64,000 nucleotides of DNA. Origin: an unidentified bacterial endosymbiont. GTDB taxonomy: Bacteria > Pseudomonadota > Gammaproteobacteria > Enterobacterales > Enterobacteriaceae. A program made the position numbers and the translations under genes. The notes under the pieces were generated by a model. It was not told the origin of the DNA. It made no database searches and saw only the letters and a program-made list of their open reading frames with translations. Shown one piece after another: positions 25,232-33,429 of this stretch (the first letter of the stretch is position 1; every line of letters starts with the position of its first letter). The stretch lies in assembly GCF_918797525.1 (NCBI RefSeq), contig NZ_OU963893.1, positions 4,092,001 through 4,156,000 of the forward strand. Direction: 5' to 3'.

Positions 25232-25482
25232 GTCTGGCTCTAACAGTGAAAATCGCCAAAGTATACCTTGTAGAGCGGTTAAGGTTAACCGGCGATTGTT
25301 CGCGCAAAACAGAAAGCCGTAATGATTTCATCATGCTGACCTTTCATAGCGAAAAAATCTGCCCGCGAACTGCGATTTTTATACCGAAAAGCTGTATTCA
25401 CGGAAGACAAGCTGGTAGAATCCTGCGCCATCACTACGTAACCAGGCGTCGCGACTTAACGGCGCTTATTTGCACAAATCCA

Positions 25483-25511
25483 TTGACAAAAGAAGGCAGA
25501 GAGGGCATATT
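25483..25511 (+). promoter_or_regulatory. rpsT promoter (P2-like sigma-70)
   Basis: A perfect TTGACA (25483-25488) is followed after 17 bases by CATATT (25506-25511), about 45 bases before the rpsT start. It corresponds in place to the proximal rpsT promoter of E. coli. The rest of the 326-bp ribF-rpsT gap (25232-25557) shows no gene and probably holds the distal rpsT and the divergent ribF promoters. Confidence 0.75.
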
Positions 25512-25524
25512 CCTCGGCCTTTGA

Positions 25525-25821
<297 letters not shown>

Positions 25822-25848
25822 TCGCTACTTGCTGTTGCTTGTTTAAAG

Positions 25849-25872
25849 AACCCGCTTAACGCGGGTTTTTTT
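25849..25872 (+). terminator. rpsT terminator
   Basis: A 7-bp stem AACCCGC/GCGGGTT (25849-25855 with 25861-25867) is followed by a T-run, 27 bases after the rpsT stop. Confidence 0.9.
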
Positions 25873-25878
25873 ATACCT

Positions 25879-26775
25879 TTATTTTGCCGGGGGCGTAAAC
25901 AGCGCCGAGTAGTCGCGGTTGCAGATGCGCTGCACCGCCGGGTGCTGAATCATTCTTTCGGCAAATATCGCGTGATACTCCTCCATCACGTTATCGAGCC
26001 TGCCAATCTCCGCGATCCTGCGATCCGTATAGAGGTCGTGCGCGTACAGCGTTGGCGCCACAAAGATAGCGTTGTGCGCTTCGCCAAAGGCCTTCATCAG
26101 CGCGGCATCGTCAAATTCCCCGAGGATCTCTACTTTCAGGCCCTGCGAGTTAAACCAGTTTTGCAGCTTACGCCCGAGCATGGATCGCCTTCCTGGCACC
26201 AGCAAACGGCGCTCTTCCAGGCAGGCCGGGAAGGCTTTTTCCGGCGGCGTAATACACCAGAAACTTACGCCGCATTCGCCAATCTTGACCGAGAAAAGAC
26301 CTTCCTGCTGTGTGGAATCGATAGGGCAATCCGAAATAATCATATCCAGCTTATGCTGGCTTAACTGCTCCAGCAGCATTTCGTGAGTGGATTCAAAGCA
26401 GCGCAGGTGGATTTGCTCATCTTCAACTACCGCCGCATCCAGTACGCCGCTCACCAGCCGTTTTGACAACGCATCGGCCACGCCAACATCAAAGAGCAGG
26501 TTCGACTCTTTGCGATAGTTAACGATATCCAGCATCTCCTGGCTTAAGGTGAACATCTTATCCGCGTAGCGAAAAACCAGTTCGCCCAACTCGCTTGGCT
26601 CAATCCCACGGCCCTTGCGCTTGAACAGCTTGCCCTGAAGACGTTCTTCCAGCGCCTTGATTTGCCCGGTGATGGTCTGCGGTGTCAGGTAAAGCGCCTC
26701 TGCAGCCCCCACCACCGAGCCCTGCCTGTAGACGTGCCAGAAGTAGTAAAGATGGTTATAGTTCAAATGTGACAT
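25879..26775 (-). CDS. nhaR: NhaR, LysR-type activator of nhaA
   Basis: NhaR senses Na+ and activates nhaA (and pga in E. coli). The 298-residue protein has an N-terminal LysR helix-turn-helix ([20 protein letters not shown], about 4-60) and a substrate-binding domain. It lies 57 bases downstream of nhaA on the same strand, as in E. coli. Three residues shorter than the E. coli protein; otherwise unremarkable. Confidence 0.95.
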   Translation of the reverse strand: MSHLNYNHLYYFWHVYRQGSVVGAAEALYLTPQTITGQIKALEERLQGKLFKRKGRGIEPSELGELVFRYADKMFTLSQEMLDIVNYRKESNLLFDVGVADALSKRLVSGVLDAAVVEDEQIHLRCFESTHEMLLEQLSQHKLDMIISDCPIDSTQQEGLFSVKIGECGVSFWCITPPEKAFPACLEERRLLVPGRRSMLGRKLQNWFNSQGLKVEILGEFDDAALMKAFGEAHNAIFVAPTLYAHDLYTDRRIAEIGRLDNVMEEYHAIFAERMIQHPAVQRICNRDYSALFTPPAK

Positions 26776-26832
26776 TGCGCCCTCACTCCCTGATTGTGAA
26801 ACGGGAGAAGGCTTGCCTCCCCCCGCTTTCCG

Positions 26833-28008
26833 CTATGCCTGGACGACCTGTCCGGACAATTTCACCTTCAATAAGGTGTAACCCACTACCGCGGCCAGCA
26901 ATGAACCGATAAGAATGCCGAGTTTAGCCCAAACGATGAGTTCAGGCGCGTGTGCGCCAAACGCCAGCGTCGAGATGAAGATTGACATTGTAAATCCAAT
27001 TCCGCACAGCACGCCCACCGCCATAATCTGCTTAAATGTAGTGCCATATGGCAATGATGCCAGTTTCAGCTTCAGCGCCAGCCAGCAGAAAAGGCTAATC
27101 CCCAGCGGCTTGCCGATAAACAGTCCTGCAATGATGCCCAGCGGGAGGATCGACGTCAGCCCGTCCAGCGTAATCCCTTTCAGCGAAACGCCCGCGTTGG
27201 CAAACGCAAATAAGGGCAGGATCATATACGCAACCCAGGGGTGTAAAACATGCTCAAGACGTTTCGCCGGCGAGCGGCCATGCTTCTCCTTAAGCGGAAT
27301 AAAGAAACCTACGATAACGCCCGCCAGCGTAGCATGCACCCCGGATTTCAATACAGCAGTCCAGAGAACCGCGCCCACCAGAATATAAACCCCGGTACGT
27401 CGGACACCGCACAGATTAAGCAGCCCCAGAGCCGCAATAGCGCAGGCGGCCACGCCCAACGATACCACTGATAGATCGCGGGTATAAAACAGGGCGATGA
27501 TCACTATTGCTCCGAGGTCATCAATAATTGCCAGCGCCATCAGGAAAACCTTCAGCGCTACCGGCACACGGCTTCCTAAAAGTGCCAATACGCCTAATGC
27601 AAAGGCAATATCCGTCGCCGCCGGTATGGCCCATCCTGCGCGGGTAACGGGGTCGGTATAGTTAAATGCCAGGAACAGCAACGCCGGGACGGCCATCCCA
27701 CCGATAGCGGCAATGACCGGAAACGCCGCCTGACGTAAACTGGCGAGAGATCCTTGCATCAGCTCACGTTTTACCTCCAGCCCAATCATCAGAAAAAACA
27801 CCGCCATGAGGGCATCATTCACCCATAACAGCATGTTTTTATTGATCTCAAGCGCCCCCACCCGAAGCTGAACAGGCGTTTCCAGAAGAGCATGATACGC
27901 GGCACGGGTAAAATCGCTGTTAGCCATGACCATGGCGAGTGCAGCAGCGATGATGAGAATGATGCCTCCCGAGGCATCACTACTAAAAAAACGATGCAGA
28001 TGTTTCAT
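26833..28008 (-). CDS. nhaA: NhaA, Na+/H+ antiporter
   Basis: NhaA exchanges two H+ for one Na+ across the inner membrane and gives alkaline and salt tolerance. The 391-residue protein begins [15 protein letters not shown]; an ATG 39 bases further upstream is in frame but adds non-conserved residues. The ion-binding aspartates are visible in [10 protein letters not shown] (Asp133) and IIDDLGAIV (Asp163/164), along with the FAFANAGV motif around 250 and the conserved Lys300 region (GKPLGIS). Confidence 0.96.
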   Translation of the reverse strand: MKHLHRFFSSDASGGIILIIAAALAMVMANSDFTRAAYHALLETPVQLRVGALEINKNMLLWVNDALMAVFFLMIGLEVKRELMQGSLASLRQAAFPVIAAIGGMAVPALLFLAFNYTDPVTRAGWAIPAATDIAFALGVLALLGSRVPVALKVFLMALAIIDDLGAIVIIALFYTRDLSVVSLGVAACAIAALGLLNLCGVRRTGVYILVGAVLWTAVLKSGVHATLAGVIVGFFIPLKEKHGRSPAKRLEHVLHPWVAYMILPLFAFANAGVSLKGITLDGLTSILPLGIIAGLFIGKPLGISLFCWLALKLKLASLPYGTTFKQIMAVGVLCGIGFTMSIFISTLAFGAHAPELIVWAKLGILIGSLLAAVVGYTLLKVKLSGQVVQA

Positions 28009-28144
28009 CTCTACTCTCACATTTTTATGACGACACAATAGAGACAATCATACTCTCCTCAAATATTCGTTAAAATTAGATTATTCAGCGTAGATGACTC
28101 AGTTTAAGCGATCTATATCTCCTCCCCGTTGAGGATCCATAATG

Positions 28145-28169
28145 AAAAAGCCCCGGATTGACCGGGGCT
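28145..28169 (-). terminator. Terminator after the chitinase gene
   Basis: The 8-bp stem AGCCCCGG/CCGGGGCT (28149-28156 with 28162-28169) has a 5-base loop, followed on the minus strand by five T. It lies 23 bases past the chitinase stop and insulates nhaA from it. Confidence 0.85.
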
Positions 28170-28191
28170 GTAATTAAGGACAGCTTATAAC

Positions 28192-30267
28192 TCAATATGC
28201 GCCGAGGTCAGTCCATGCCTGGCCTGGGCCGCAGTTCAGGTCTGGCTGCAGGCCTTCACACCACCAGTTAACCTGGTAGTTGTGACCTTTCCAGCTCACG
28301 ATTTCGAACTCACCCCAGTTTACGCCGTAAATGGTTGTTGCATCCCACTGTGGGTATTCAGAGGCAGAGTCATCTGGCAGAGTATCAGTGTCATCAGACG
28401 GTGTTGGGGTCGGAGTGACATCCTCTTCGTCATCAGCCGGAGTCGGTTCAACCGCGCTTGCCGCTGGCACAACGGTCAGAACGAAACGTTGCTGGGTTGA
28501 AGGTTCGCCTTGAGCATCACGCACAAACAGGGTGAACTGCAGTTCAGTCGCAGCTTCAACAACCGGTACCACGAACTCGATAACCGCAGCGGTTTTATCT
28601 GCAACGTCAATGGCTGCTGGCACACCCCAACTGAAGCTCAGCGCATCATTATCTTCATCGCTTGAACCTTCGCCAGAAAGCTGGATACGGGAACCGCCGA
28701 CAACGCGCAGTTCAATAGCCGCTTTAGGTGCATGGTTAGCTTTCTCACCATCTTCTTTGTCTTCGTCAGCAGGTTCGACATTGATGCCTTCAAAGTAGAA
28801 TGGCTCCATATCAATCACTTCTTTGCTGATTTCATAACCCAGACCTTCACGCGCTGCGTTTGCCAGCACCCCGTTGTCCTGGTCAATGGTCCAGGTGAAC
28901 AGGCCACCCAGGCCGAGTTTAGCCGCATACTCACCTTTCGCTTTTACGCTGCGTGGAGTATCGAGGGACATAAACAGTTTTGATTGTGGGTTGTACAGGT
29001 AATCTGCATTTGCAACCTGGTCAGTATAAACGTTGAAGCCGTTACGACCTTTCTGGTTTTCCAGATCCAGATAGTTATAAATGGTGTCATACCATTCAGT
29101 AGTGCCAGATTCGAAGGAACCAGTGGTTGTACCTTCACCTGCGCTGTAAGAACCTTTCAGCGGGGAGAAGCTTTCGATTTCTGCGTTACGGGCATTACGG
29201 GTGTAACCTGCATAACCGATGTTAATGCGATCCGCAGGGAAGCCTTCGGCAATCAGATAATCGATAACGGCTTCAATGCTCCAGCCACCTGCAGACAGTG
29301 GAGACAGGTTGGTGTGATGGGTCAGGCTTTCTGACCATGGGGTACCGAAGAAGTCATAGGTCATCACGTTGATGCCATAGAGACCTGCATCCAGCAGCGC
29401 TTTAACGTTAGAGTAACCCAGGGTTTCTACAACAGCAGAGCTGGCGATAGAAATTTTAACATCGCTACGGCCTGCGGCATCCAGCTGAGTTTTCAGCTCT
29501 TTGATGACCAGAGCATAGTTCGCACCATCTTCCGGGCCGTAAGGGTTGTTGTTACCGGCTGCATTTGGATATTCCCAGTCAATATCAACTTCACTGAACA
29601 TTGGGAACTGTTTAAATAACTTCACCACACCGGCTGCGAAGGTTTTGCGCGCAGCTTCAGTTTTTGCCATCTCATGGAAGCCGTTACTCATGGTCCAGCC
29701 ACCGATACTCATGGAAAGCGCCAGAGTGTGCCCCAGTTGCTTCGCTTTCGCCTGCAGGTCGCGCAGGCCGCCCAGCAGGCCGTGAGTATTTTGTTGAGTC
29801 ACCGTCATCGGCTCAACGTCCCAACCACTGGTCTCCTGGTTGCAGTTGACATAGGACTGGAAGTCACCCCATGGGTCGAGGAAAGTCGGTTCGTTAGTGG
29901 TTTTACCGGTCTGCGCCGCCGCATTTTCGATGGTGTACTGTTTTTCACCTTTATCACCAACAACGCCGATAAAACCGAAGATGATTTTGTCATAAGCCAG
30001 TGGATCGACATTCGCCAGATCGTAGCCACGTCCGCGGTTAGCAGGCGTGTCACCGCCCTGCAGGCGGCCATCGTACTGAGACCAGTCGGTGTAGTAACCA
30101 AATACCTTAGATTTCTTCGCATCGGCTTTATAAACGTTATAAACCGGATTAGCCACACGGGCAGACGTATAACTGAATTTGCTTACTTCAGTTGCAGGAA
30201 TAAATCCGTCCGCTGCATTACTGGTTTCAGTCAGAGTATCGCCTTTAATCAATTTGCTGGTAGTCAT
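28192..30267 (-). CDS. GH18 chitinase, Tc-toxin-chitinase type, no signal peptide
   Basis: This 691-residue protein is a glycoside hydrolase family 18 chitinase, which cleaves chitin by a substrate-assisted mechanism. The catalytic domain (about 50-480) shows SIGG (187-190), the catalytic motif VDIDWEY with Glu232, and MTYDFFG (302-308). A PKD/Ig-like beta domain follows (about 505-602), then a Pro/Thr/Asp-rich linker and a C-terminal CBM5/12 chitin-binding domain (about 640-691, WDATTIY, VSWKGHNYQVNWW). There is no hydrophobic N-terminal signal; the start MTTSKLIKG has AGGGAA upstream. From memory, the catalytic part is closest to Chi1/Chi2 of the Yersinia entomophaga Tc complex, sharing FPMFSxVDIDWEYP, TDWxQYDxRL and SLDTPRxVKxKGEYAA, but those lack this C-terminal extension. 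Its base composition looks more like the core genome than the AT-rich regulators beside it. Confidence 0.9.
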   Translation of the reverse strand: MTTSKLIKGDTLTETSNAADGFIPATEVSKFSYTSARVANPVYNVYKADAKKSKVFGYYTDWSQYDGRLQGGDTPANRGRGYDLANVDPLAYDKIIFGFIGVVGDKGEKQYTIENAAAQTGKTTNEPTFLDPWGDFQSYVNCNQETSGWDVEPMTVTQQNTHGLLGGLRDLQAKAKQLGHTLALSMSIGGWTMSNGFHEMAKTEAARKTFAAGVVKLFKQFPMFSEVDIDWEYPNAAGNNNPYGPEDGANYALVIKELKTQLDAAGRSDVKISIASSAVVETLGYSNVKALLDAGLYGINVMTYDFFGTPWSESLTHHTNLSPLSAGGWSIEAVIDYLIAEGFPADRINIGYAGYTRNARNAEIESFSPLKGSYSAGEGTTTGSFESGTTEWYDTIYNYLDLENQKGRNGFNVYTDQVANADYLYNPQSKLFMSLDTPRSVKAKGEYAAKLGLGGLFTWTIDQDNGVLANAAREGLGYEISKEVIDMEPFYFEGINVEPADEDKEDGEKANHAPKAAIELRVVGGSRIQLSGEGSSDEDNDALSFSWGVPAAIDVADKTAAVIEFVVPVVEAATELQFTLFVRDAQGEPSTQQRFVLTVVPAASAVEPTPADDEEDVTPTPTPSDDTDTLPDDSASEYPQWDATTIYGVNWGEFEIVSWKGHNYQVNWWCEGLQPDLNCGPGQAWTDLGAY

Positions 30268-30661
30268 AATATTTCCCTTATATATAGATATTTGTGTTTT
30301 CGCAGTTCGTTCTGCTGGTTGAATAATCCCTTAATTGCGTACCGAAGGCTAATCACAAAACATCATCATTGCCGATGACAATTAATTTATATTAATAAAC
30401 GCTAACAATAAATTAAACCGAGGATATATTTCAACATTTTATTCACCAGTCCGGCAACATATATCCTGCCAACAAAAAGTTAAATAGCATTTAATACCTT
30501 TTTAAATTTCATTTAAGATCCAATCCAAGCTGTGATACACATTAAAAAATCAAACCTAAAATGCAGTTATTTATTTTTAATATATGGATTAGGTCGATTC
30601 TCATAATTAATATCCTACCCCGCCACAAAAGCATGTGGCGATATCATTCTGAGGGAACACA
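30268..30661. promoter_or_regulatory. Divergent control region between chitinase and regulator
   Basis: This 394-bp AT-rich interval has no convincing gene. It must hold the promoters of the chitinase (leftward) and of the winged-helix regulator (rightward). Two ATTAAT half-sites spaced by four bases (30381-30386, 30391-30396) resemble the palindrome upstream of the LysR gene at 33210. A 7-bp hairpin CGCCACA/TGTGGCG (30621-30627 with 30634-30640) lies about 10 bases before the regulator's ribosome-binding site (GAGGGAA at 30651) and could affect its translation. I could not fix -10/-35 elements with confidence. Confidence 0.5.
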
Positions 30662-31078
30662 ATGAAAACGTATATCATCAACCATGACTGCATCTTTAAT
30701 GAACGTAAATACGAGCTACGGAATATCACCAACTCAATGGTCGTGCGGATGACGGCGATGAGGGCCAGGTGCCTGAGCTTTATCATTGAGCATGCACAAA
30801 ATGAGGTGATTGAACGCCAGGAGTTGACCACAGCACTGTGGGGTAGCAGAGGAAACTATGTTAATGACGCAAACCTAACGCAAATTCTTTATCTGATTCG
30901 CAAAGATCTTAAATCACTCGGGATTCATGATCTCCTCATTACAATCCCCCGTAAAGGTATCCACGTAAATGATTTAATTCCTATTGAATCAAAGGATACC
31001 GACACGCCAGCAGCAGTTCCACTTTTTAATCTTGCCCGTCTTAAACAACTGTTTATCGCTTTTTTTAAGCACAGATAA
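30662..31078 (+). CDS. CadC/ToxR-type winged-helix regulator, short soluble form
   Basis: This 138-residue protein has an OmpR/CadC-like winged helix-turn-helix (about 10-100). Diagnostic parts are the ARCLSFIIEHAQNEVIERQEL helix region, the LWGSRGNYVNDANLTQILYL recognition-helix segment and the ITIPRKGIHV wing. Unlike CadC or ToxR there is no membrane segment or periplasmic sensor; only a short tail (LARLKQLFIAFFKHR) follows. The ATG has GAGGGAA seven bases upstream. The endolysin gene starts 30 bases after its stop on the same strand, so it probably heads a two-gene operon and may control lysis-gene or chitinase expression. Target and signal are unknown. Confidence 0.8.
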   Translation: MKTYIINHDCIFNERKYELRNITNSMVVRMTAMRARCLSFIIEHAQNEVIERQELTTALWGSRGNYVNDANLTQILYLIRKDLKSLGIHDLLITIPRKGIHVNDLIPIESKDTDTPAAVPLFNLARLKQLFIAFFKHR

Positions 31079-31108
31079 TTACATTCAAATATTATCACGG
31101 AGGTTATA

Positions 31109-31642
31109 ATGAATCCTGTTATAGATGGTATTCTTGCAGTAGAAGGGGGTTACTCCAATAATCCCGCCGATCGGGGGGGTGAAACCAACTGGGGGATTAC
31201 GAAATCCACTGCCCGGGCGAATGGTTACTCTGGCGAAATGAAAGCACTGACCCGTGAAGAGGCCTACGCTATCCTTGAGAATGCTTACTGGATCAAGCCA
31301 GGGTTCGAGAGTATTTCGCATCTGTCCTGGTCTATATCGTTTGAATTGTGTGACGCCGCGGTCAACATCGGCCCACATTATCCCTGCACGTGGTTGCAGC
31401 GCTGGTTAAACGCCTTCAACAAGGAGCAGCAATTGTATCGTGATTTAAACGCTGATGGTCTTATCGGTCCAATGACGCTAACGGCTCTGGAATCCTTTCT
31501 GAATGCACGCGGTAGCGAAGGCGAAGAGGTTCTGCTCAGAGCGCTGAATTGTAGCCAGGGAGCTTATTATCTAAACATTACTGAGGAGAGAAGACAGAAC
31601 GAGCAGTTTGTTTATGGCTGGCTAAAAAATCGTGTTGTTTAA
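31109..31642 (+). CDS. GH108-type muramidase (endolysin/TtsA-like)
   Basis: The 177-residue protein resembles the GH108 N-acetylmuramidases, which include phage endolysins and TtsA, the Salmonella Typhi enzyme needed for typhoid toxin release. The catalytic glutamate is Glu12 in LAVEGGYSNNPADRGGETNW (20 residues), followed by GITKSTARANGY and LTREEAYAILENAYW. The C-terminal half (about 90-177) fits the predicted peptidoglycan-binding domain (DAAVNIGPHYPCTWLQRWLN, DGLIGPMTLTALESF). There is no signal peptide, so a holin or another route must take it across the membrane. A strong GGAGG lies seven bases before the ATG. Probably cotranscribed with the regulator at 30662. Confidence 0.87.
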   Translation: MNPVIDGILAVEGGYSNNPADRGGETNWGITKSTARANGYSGEMKALTREEAYAILENAYWIKPGFESISHLSWSISFELCDAAVNIGPHYPCTWLQRWLNAFNKEQQLYRDLNADGLIGPMTLTALESFLNARGSEGEEVLLRALNCSQGAYYLNITEERRQNEQFVYGWLKNRVV

Positions 31643-31651
31643 GTTGAATAA

Positions 31652-31684
31652 TGGGGCGATGTAAACGTTACAACGCCCCATTTT
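31652..31684 (+). terminator. Terminator after the endolysin gene
   Basis: A 12-bp stem with one A-A mismatch (TGGGGCG...TGTAA with TTACA...CGCCCCA; 31652-31664 and 31668-31680) has a 3-base loop and ends in TTTT, ten bases past the stop. It separates the endolysin from the convergent holin-like gene. Confidence 0.85.
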
Positions 31685-31739
31685 CACCATCGATAATTAA
31701 TTGCCGATCAATTTCAAGATTTACGTTGTTTGAAGACGC

Positions 31740-32078
31740 TCATTCTTTACCTGATACAATACGCTTAACTCGCGCACCGAGTAACTTGATAATGGGAACA
31801 GAAAATACACCTCCCACACCGGCAAAAAGTAATATCATATTAAAACTTAGACCTTTTTCAATCGCTACAGCACTCAGTATAAGACTGGTAAAGCAAGAGA
31901 TGATTATTTGGGTAATACATCCCATTAAGCGGCAATGAAGGTTACTGGCTTTGAACTCCTCTGATTTTAACAAAAAACTCACAACCCCTCCCCATGCTCC
32001 GGTCGAGATGACCATAATAAGCACTTCTACTTCGAGAAGGATCGCCTTTGGCGTTTCTAGTTGCGCTGGTAATAACAT
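31740..32078 (-). CDS. Holin-like membrane protein (LydA/superfamily III type)
   Basis: This 112-residue protein has three predicted membrane segments (about 14-37, 50-74 and 78-100), an acidic N-terminus and a basic C-terminal tail (RVKRIVSGKE), the usual layout of a class I phage holin. By pattern it is closest to the LydA-like holins, the group I associate with the ChiW holin of Serratia. The ATG at 32078 has AAAGGAA six bases upstream; an in-frame ATG at 32144 adds 22 residues without a ribosome-binding site and is rejected. It lies 112 bases downstream of the LysR gene on the same strand and is convergent with the endolysin. Confidence 0.72.
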   Translation of the reverse strand: MLLPAQLETPKAILLEVEVLIMVISTGAWGGVVSFLLKSEEFKASNLHCRLMGCITQIIISCFTSLILSAVAIEKGLSFNMILLFAGVGGVFSVPIIKLLGARVKRIVSGKE

Positions 32079-32190
32079 ACATGATTCCTTTTGGATTGCG
32101 TGACACGACAAATTTAACCCCGTCAGGGAAAAGATGAGAGTCAAAAAGAATCACTTAACATAGATACTGCAAAATTTCTTATTTGGAACG

Positions 32191-33123
32191 TTAATGACGG
32201 AAGGCAGATAAGGTATGTAGCATGTCGACGACTTCTTGAATATATTGGCCCTTGGTATTTCTTTTATACCATGATGCGTAAACATTCATTTGTCGAACTT
32301 TCATTTCACGCGGCAACTGTAAGATATTAATATTATATTTACGTTGATTCTTAAAGAAAATAGCAACTTTTAGCGGGATCAACGCGATGAGTTGCGTGCG
32401 CTCAACAATGCCAATCAGACCTGTCAGAGAATCGCTTTTGTAGCCAATAACCCTTCGCTCTTTAACATCAACATGATTACTGTATAAATTATCATCTTCA
32501 ATTGTCATTTCGGGACAATCGTTAGCTTTGAAAACCGCGTGTTGGGCAGAAAAAAAGTTATGCAATGATAACTGCGAGAGTTCACTTAATAAGTTGTCCT
32601 TGCCGCAGATAACACAAAAGTGTTTGAAACTATCAATCGCCTTGCATTCGAAATCACTATCATTATTACATTCATGGCTAATCGCTATATCGCACTCCTC
32701 CATAACTAATAGTCTTTTCATTTCTGCTTTTTCCCGATTACGATTAGAGTAATGGCGAAAAGAAAAACGTTCAAAAAATTTATCGTCGTAAATCTGTGAT
32801 AAATAATAGTTTTCGGTAATATCTCCCCCCAGAAGCGTTATATTATTTTGCTCCGTATCCTTTATTTCGGGTTTAAGCGCTGTTTTAATTAAATCAATAG
32901 CCTGACAGAAGCGACCATGGACTTCGAGCGCCTTAACCGTGGGAACGAGACCCGTTCGACCTCTGACAAACAGGGTTTCCTGGTAGAACCCCTGCAGACG
33001 GTTCAGTGCAATCGATACAGCCGCCGGGGTGACTGACAATCGTTGAGATGCTTTCGTGACATTTCCAGCGGAAATGACCGCATCAAGCACCTTAATCAAA
33101 TTATAATCAAATTCACTCTTCAA
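32191..33123 (-). CDS. LysR-type transcriptional regulator
   Basis: The 310-residue protein has an N-terminal LysR helix-turn-helix (about 6-65; NVTKASQRLSVTPAAVSIAL) and a poorly conserved effector-binding domain (about 90-300), Cys/Asn-rich and unlike the neighbours in codon use. The start is TTG at 33123 with GGGAG seven bases upstream; no better ATG is near. The holin-like gene follows on the same strand, suggesting a regulator-holin operon. In Serratia a LysR regulator, ChiR, controls chitinase genes, which makes the chitinase block its likely target; this is inference. Confidence 0.88.
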   Translation of the reverse strand: MKSEFDYNLIKVLDAVISAGNVTKASQRLSVTPAAVSIALNRLQGFYQETLFVRGRTGLVPTVKALEVHGRFCQAIDLIKTALKPEIKDTEQNNITLLGGDITENYYLSQIYDDKFFERFSFRHYSNRNREKAEMKRLLVMEECDIAISHECNNDSDFECKAIDSFKHFCVICGKDNLLSELSQLSLHNFFSAQHAVFKANDCPEMTIEDDNLYSNHVDVKERRVIGYKSDSLTGLIGIVERTQLIALIPLKVAIFFKNQRKYNINILQLPREMKVRQMNVYASWYKRNTKGQYIQEVVDMLHTLSAFRH

Positions 33124-33384
33124 AAAATAACTCCCGTTTCATCAACACCTCCACAACGTAATAAAGGAGTAATAAGGAACATTATTACTCCCTCTCAGAT
33201 ATAATCCAAATCAATTAATATCATTAATTGATAAGTTGGGATGATATCACTGATTAAGGGGCAATCATATTTAGAGGAAAGTAATGAGACTTTAAGGAAA
33301 TCTTAAAACAAAAAGCATTATTTCCTCATTTAAAGCATTTAATTATTTTTTAATATCAAGGATAAGATCTTAAATAGATGAGAT
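33124..33384. promoter_or_regulatory. AT-rich region upstream of LysR gene, with palindrome
   Basis: No gene is seen between the LysR start and the dnaJ terminator. The notable element is a perfect inverted repeat with 10-bp arms and a 3-base centre at 33210-33232, containing ATTAATATCATTAAT, which fits the T-N11-A rule of LysR-family operators. It lies 87 bases before the LysR start and may serve autoregulation. Confidence 0.5.
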
Positions 33385-33420
33385 AAAAAAAAGCCCGGAA
33401 TAAATTCCGGGCTCTTTTTT
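33385..33420 (-). terminator. dnaKJ terminator
   Basis: A 9-bp stem AGCCCGGAA/TTCCGGGCT (33392-33400 with 33405-33413) is flanked by an A-run (33385-33392) and a T-run (33415-33421), so it can terminate in both directions. It follows the dnaJ stop on the minus strand. Confidence 0.9.
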
Positions 33421-33429
33421 TGCTTGAAC

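Noticed and set aside
29493..29602. Loss of the first Asp in the chitinase DxxDxDxE motif (Ser225) as a sign of inactivity
   Set aside because: The Tc-complex chitinases, as recalled, also have Ser there (FSCVDIDWEY), and the catalytic Glu232 and preceding Asp230 are present, so the enzyme is expected to be active.
30662..32144. Prophage remnant explanation for the endolysin and holin genes
   Set aside because: No integrase, capsid, tail or att-like repeat is seen around 28-33 kb, and the genes are intact with good ribosome-binding sites beside a chitinase and two regulators, which fits a domesticated export module better.
31942..32154. 70-codon frame overlapping the holin start
   Set aside because: It competes with the holin frame (an ATG two codons off in another frame) but has a charged, non-conserved product; the holin frame has clear membrane segments and correct spacing to AAAGGAA.
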